Shown here: positions 44,335 to 47,154 of the stretch, piece after piece
Layout: each line of letters starts with the position of its first letter
Numbering within the stretch: the first letter of the stretch is position 1
Assembly: GCA_903924465.1 (NCBI GenBank)
Contig: CAIYBN010000011.1
Location: forward strand, 1 to 47,154
Direction: 5' to 3'
Length of the DNA stretch: 47,154 nt
Source of the DNA: an uncultured Myxococcales bacterium
GTDB taxonomy: Bacteria > Myxococcota_A > UBA9042
Notes under the pieces: model-generated
What the model was told of the DNA's origin: nothing
What the model saw: the letters and a program-made list of their open reading frames with translations, nothing else
The model's database searches: none
Position numbers and translations under genes: made by a program

Positions 44335-44412
44335 ACTCGCCGTTTGGCCGCGTCGGGCAGTTTCCGCACCGTCGGAACTTGCCGGGGCCCGCCAAGCGGC
44401 GAGTTTCGTGTT
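44335..44412 (+). terminator. Rho-independent-type terminator with a long nested stem
   Basis: ACTCGCCGTTTGGC at 44335-44348 pairs with GCCAAGCGGCGAGT at 44391-44404 through 13 Watson-Crick pairs and one G-U pair. The inner sequence (GGCAGTTTCCG ... CGGAACTTGCC) forms a second stem. A T-rich run (TTCGTGTTTTT) follows. It sits 16 bp after the small CXXCH gene stop. Confidence 0.75.
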
Positions 44413-44522
44413 TTTGGTTGCTCACGCATCCGCGCACGGTCGTCCGGCGCTGGCGTTGAGAAAATTCACCAGCCTGTTAGCCTTCCGCGCGGGCGATGAA
44501 CGCCCCTGTACTGGAGACTTCC

Positions 44523-45686
44523 ATGTTGGCTGCCGATCGGATGCGTTGCTACCCGCAATTTACCAGTGAACACAATGCGTTGCGAAAGACCGTGCGCGAT
44601 TGGTGCGTCAAAGAACTGCATCCGAACGCGCACGAGTGGGAGGCCAAGCGGCTGTTTCCGCGTGAAGTGTTCAACCGCGCTGGCGATTTGGGTCTGCTCG
44701 GCATTCGCGTTCCGGAGGAATTTGGCGGGCTCGGCTTGGACTGGTGGTACACGGTTGCCTACGCCGAGGAGATGGTAAACTGCGGCATGGCCGGCTTGAC
44801 GATGGCGATGTTGGTGCAGTCCGACATGGCGACGCCGGTCATTGGCGAAATCGGCAATGATTACCATAAGCGCAACTTCTGGGCTCCTGCCGTGAGTGGT
44901 CAAGCGATCGCGGCCTTGGGCGTCACGGAACCGGACGCGGGCTCGGATGTGGCGAACATTCGCACGACGGCGCGTCGCGATGGCGACGACTACGTCATCA
45001 ACGGCTCCAAGACCTACATCACGAACGGCACGCGCGCGGATTTCATCACGCTGGCGGTGCGCACGGGCGCTTCTGGTCACGGTGGTATTTCGCTCGTGAT
45101 GTTCCCAACGGATACGAAGGGTTATCGCGTGACGCGCAAGCTGGAAAAGATGGGCAACCACTCGTCCGACACGGCTGAACTGGCGTTCGAAGACTGTCGT
45201 ATTCCGGTCAAGAACCTGCTGGGCGAGGAGAACCAAGGCTTCTACTCGATCATGATGAATTTCCAGGGTGAACGGCTGGTTGGCGCGGTCTCGGCGACGG
45301 CCGGTGCGCAGCGGATGCTGGACGACACGATCCAGTGGTGCCAGGACCGAAAAGCGTTCGGTCGGTCGCTGACCGGGCACCAGGTTGTGCGCCATCAACT
45401 CGTGCAAATGGAAACGGAGCTGGAGGCTTGCCGCCAGCTCTGCTATCGCGCCGTCGACCTGCTGGTGCGCGGGGAGGATGCGTTCCGCGAGATCACGATG
45501 GCCAAGCTGTTTTGCGGTGAGACGACGAACCGGGTCGTGGACCGGTGCCTGCAATTGTGGGGCGGTATGGGCTACATGGACGAGGCCGAAGTCAGCCGCG
45601 CTTTCCGCGACATGCGACTGATTTCGATCGGCGGCGGGACGACGGAAATCATGCGCGAGATTCTGACGAAGCTGCTCGGCGTCTGA
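44523..45686 (+). CDS. Acyl-CoA dehydrogenase
   Basis: This 387-residue flavoenzyme has the standard domain order: N-terminal helices, EPDAGSDVANIRT (FAD and substrate contacts near 137-149), YVINGSKTYITNG, and the C-terminal helical domain. The MCAD-type catalytic Glu position reads IGGGTTEIM, without Glu. NFQGERLVGA near 240 offers the alternative catalytic Glu used by long-chain and isovaleryl-CoA dehydrogenases. The start at 44523 is preferred because GGAG lies six bases upstream; an ATG at 44496 is possible. It likely oxidises a branched or long acyl-CoA. It converges with the ATP-grasp gene. Confidence 0.93.
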   Translation: MLAADRMRCYPQFTSEHNALRKTVRDWCVKELHPNAHEWEAKRLFPREVFNRAGDLGLLGIRVPEEFGGLGLDWWYTVAYAEEMVNCGMAGLTMAMLVQSDMATPVIGEIGNDYHKRNFWAPAVSGQAIAALGVTEPDAGSDVANIRTTARRDGDDYVINGSKTYITNGTRADFITLAVRTGASGHGGISLVMFPTDTKGYRVTRKLEKMGNHSSDTAELAFEDCRIPVKNLLGEENQGFYSIMMNFQGERLVGAVSATAGAQRMLDDTIQWCQDRKAFGRSLTGHQVVRHQLVQMETELEACRQLCYRAVDLLVRGEDAFREITMAKLFCGETTNRVVDRCLQLWGGMGYMDEAEVSRAFRDMRLISIGGGTTEIMREILTKLLGV

Positions 45687-45693
45687 CCGAACG

Positions 45694-46917
45694 TCATTCC
45701 AGCTCGACCCGTACGCGAGTGACCAGGTCCCTGAGCGCCTGTCGGCACGTTGCGGTGTCGGCGGCTTTGACGATGACCCAGCCTTCCCCCTCGTAGCCAT
45801 CCGCGCGCGCTTGCCCGATCCGCGGCAAGGACCTTTCGACGACAAATTGCCCCATCACGTCGTCGGCGCGTTCCAACCCATAGACGCCCTTGACGTGTTT
45901 GCCCGCGCCTTGTCCCCGCAGGAAGGCCACGCCGACCGACCATTTGCGCTCGACCGGCGTGAATACGCCGTTGACCATCAAGTTGACCCAACTGGCGACC
46001 ATGTCCGTCTCATGCGCCAGCGACATCTGCGGCATGATCTGCACGCCGGGCGGTCGCGCGCCCACCTCACTGATGCACGGCGTGCCATCGCGCCGGACGA
46101 ACCATTCCATATGGGTCAGGCCGGTATCCATGCCCAGCGCCGTCAACGCCGCCGTATTGATCGGCCAAAAATCGCGGAACAACGGCAGGTCGCTCTCGCG
46201 CGGCAGCAGCACGCAATATTGCATCCACGGATTTTCAAGCACTTCCAGAGGGCCGGGCAAGTAGTGCGTGCCGCATTGCCACACGGGACGGCCGTTCACG
46301 GTCACCGCCTCGCACGTGTGCTCGCTCCCGGCGACAAACTCCTCGCCCTGAAATGGCCGATCGAGGCTGGGGCGCAGCGACTTCAGCACGTTTTGCAGCT
46401 CCGTCTCGTCGTTGATCCGCCACGTTGCGCGGGTTCCAAGCCCGTCCACGGGCTTGACAACGATGGGAAACCCCACCTCATCCGCCAACTTCCGCGCATC
46501 TTCATCGCACTCGATCAGCCGGCTGCGCGCGCAGGGTAGCCCCGCTTCCCGCAGTACCTTCTTCATGTACGCCTTGTCGCGGAAATTGCGTGCCACGCGG
46601 CCATTCATGCCAGGAATGCCTGCAAGTTCACGTGCTTCGGCTAACGGGAGCTGCAACTGCTCCATGATCCCCAGGAGCCGCTGAATGGGGCCGAGCGATC
46701 GCGCGATCGCTTTGCACGCCGCCGCGAGTTGCCCACCGTCGAGACAGTTGGCAACGCGATAATGGCCGGCGATGCGTTTGCGCAGCGTCGGCGCGAGAAG
46801 GTCTTCGGGATCACTGGAAATTACGGCAGCGGAAATGCCTTTTAGGTCAGCGAGCGCCTCCAGATAGCGCAGTGAATTTCCCTGAAAATACGGGATGACA
46901 AGCACGACGACGGGCAT
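45694..46917 (-). CDS. ATP-grasp superfamily ligase
   Basis: This 407-residue enzyme has an N-terminal preATP-grasp domain (VVLVIPYFQGNSLRYLEAL), then the ATP-grasp core: NFRDKAYMKKVLREAGLPCAR, FPIVVKPVDGLGTRATWRI with the ATP-binding Lys, FVAGSEHTCEAV and the metal-binding tail GTPCISEVGARPPG. Carboxylate-amine or carboxylate-thiol ligases of this type activate an acid as an acyl-phosphate. The closest-looking relatives are carbamoyl-phosphate-synthase-like or D-Ala-D-Ala-type proteins of unknown product. GGGGAAA precedes the ATG at 46917. The product cannot be named because the genes beyond the window edge are not visible. Confidence 0.9.
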   Translation of the reverse strand: MPVVVLVIPYFQGNSLRYLEALADLKGISAAVISSDPEDLLAPTLRKRIAGHYRVANCLDGGQLAAACKAIARSLGPIQRLLGIMEQLQLPLAEARELAGIPGMNGRVARNFRDKAYMKKVLREAGLPCARSRLIECDEDARKLADEVGFPIVVKPVDGLGTRATWRINDETELQNVLKSLRPSLDRPFQGEEFVAGSEHTCEAVTVNGRPVWQCGTHYLPGPLEVLENPWMQYCVLLPRESDLPLFRDFWPINTAALTALGMDTGLTHMEWFVRRDGTPCISEVGARPPGVQIMPQMSLAHETDMVASWVNLMVNGVFTPVERKWSVGVAFLRGQGAGKHVKGVYGLERADDVMGQFVVERSLPRIGQARADGYEGEGWVIVKAADTATCRQALRDLVTRVRVELE

Positions 46918-46940
46918 TGGTTTCCCCAGTTTGACACCGC

Positions 46941-46969
46941 ATTCTATCCCAGCTCGCTCTTGTCGACCA
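46941..46969 (-). promoter_or_regulatory. Candidate promoter for the ATP-grasp gene
   Basis: Read on the minus strand, TGGTCG at 46969-46964 and TAGAAT at 46946-46941 are separated by 17 bases, and the -10 element matches consensus at five of six positions. The start codon at 46917 is 24 bases downstream. The rest of the 237-bp right-hand end shows nothing else I can support. Confidence 0.4.
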
Positions 46970-47154
46970 GTCCTCACGTGGCGAGTTGGGCATGGTGTTA
47001 AGTTGACGGACGAGGCCGTTGACTCGCCATTGGGCGCGAGGTGTCCGAAAATCGGTGGTTCCGACTTCGTCGGGGCCCTTGTATGAGGCGGCCATCACAG
47101 TCAAGCGCGGTTCTTGAATTTTGGACAAATCTCCCCGGGGTCCAGGGGCGCGCA

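Noticed and set aside
46847..47128. Small minus-strand open frame at the right edge
   Set aside because: It overlaps the start of the ATP-grasp gene and its translation shows no signal or domain. The region fits a promoter better.
1..47154. tRNA, rRNA, transposase, integrase and attachment sites
   Set aside because: None could be recognised on either strand.

Overview
The window looks like chromosome from a GC-rich, Gram-negative, deltaproteobacterial-type organism, most likely in or near the Myxococcota. This rests on the abundance of outer-membrane barrels and secreted lipoproteins, the very long array of Cys-rich modules of the type CxDxNxCTxDxC, an IgGFc-binding-domain lipoprotein, and a large PHP-domain lipoprotein. 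It is an inference from gene content, not a phylogeny. I see no rRNA, tRNA, insertion sequence, integrase, prophage or CRISPR array. Genes are packed tightly, and no gene-free stretch exceeds 300 bp.

Layout. 226-3695: an unknown protein with an apparent internal duplication, a tandem double radical-SAM enzyme, and an ICMT-like membrane methyltransferase. 3786-6424: two outer-membrane barrel-like proteins and an L-domain-like lipoprotein. 6467-9002: a degenerate PlsX homologue overlapping a HAD/APP1-like phosphatase, then a DUF423 membrane protein. 9007-10957 (minus): a small secreted protein, a PdxB-type dehydrogenase and an EVE-domain protein. 11143-13542: a Cys-rich/IgGFc-binding lipoprotein. 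13546-17976 (minus): lipoprotein, CaiB/BaiF CoA-transferase, GT-C-like membrane protein and NAD(P)-binding SDR in one tight cluster. 18153-25202: a FadL-family porin and a 1774-residue lipoprotein carrying about 42 Cys half-modules plus a propeller-like C-terminus. 25319-27481: an orphan sugar-binding lipoprotein and a SAM methyltransferase.

27539-33066 (minus) is the most suggestive accessory cluster: an OprO/OprP-like porin with an unusual Cys/Asp/Lys-rich N-terminal segment, a 1297-residue PHP-domain metallohydrolase lipoprotein, and a 67-residue single-span protein. 33195-36932 holds endonuclease III, a small lipoprotein, a HupE/UreJ-family protein and a TrmA/RlmD-type RNA methyltransferase. 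37032-38991 encodes a lipoprotein with two CXXCH motifs flanking a beta-sandwich-like segment, and a pectinacetylesterase/Notum-like lipoprotein. 39001-43710 (minus) is a complete MacA-MacB(ATPase)-MacB(permease)-TolC efflux operon. 43998-45686 holds a small CXXCH protein followed by a long terminator hairpin, then an acyl-CoA dehydrogenase. An ATP-grasp enzyme closes the window on the minus strand.

The window is dominated by cell-surface functions: nine predicted lipoproteins and six or more outer-membrane barrel-like or channel proteins, interspersed with lipid metabolism genes (PlsX-like, APP1-like phosphatase, CoA-transferase, FadL, acyl-CoA dehydrogenase) and ordinary housekeeping genes. 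The best candidates for undescribed systems are the porin/PHP/small membrane protein cluster, the PlsX-like/HAD pair, and the double radical-SAM enzyme. Starts were chosen by eye from Shine-Dalgarno-like sequences and signal peptides.
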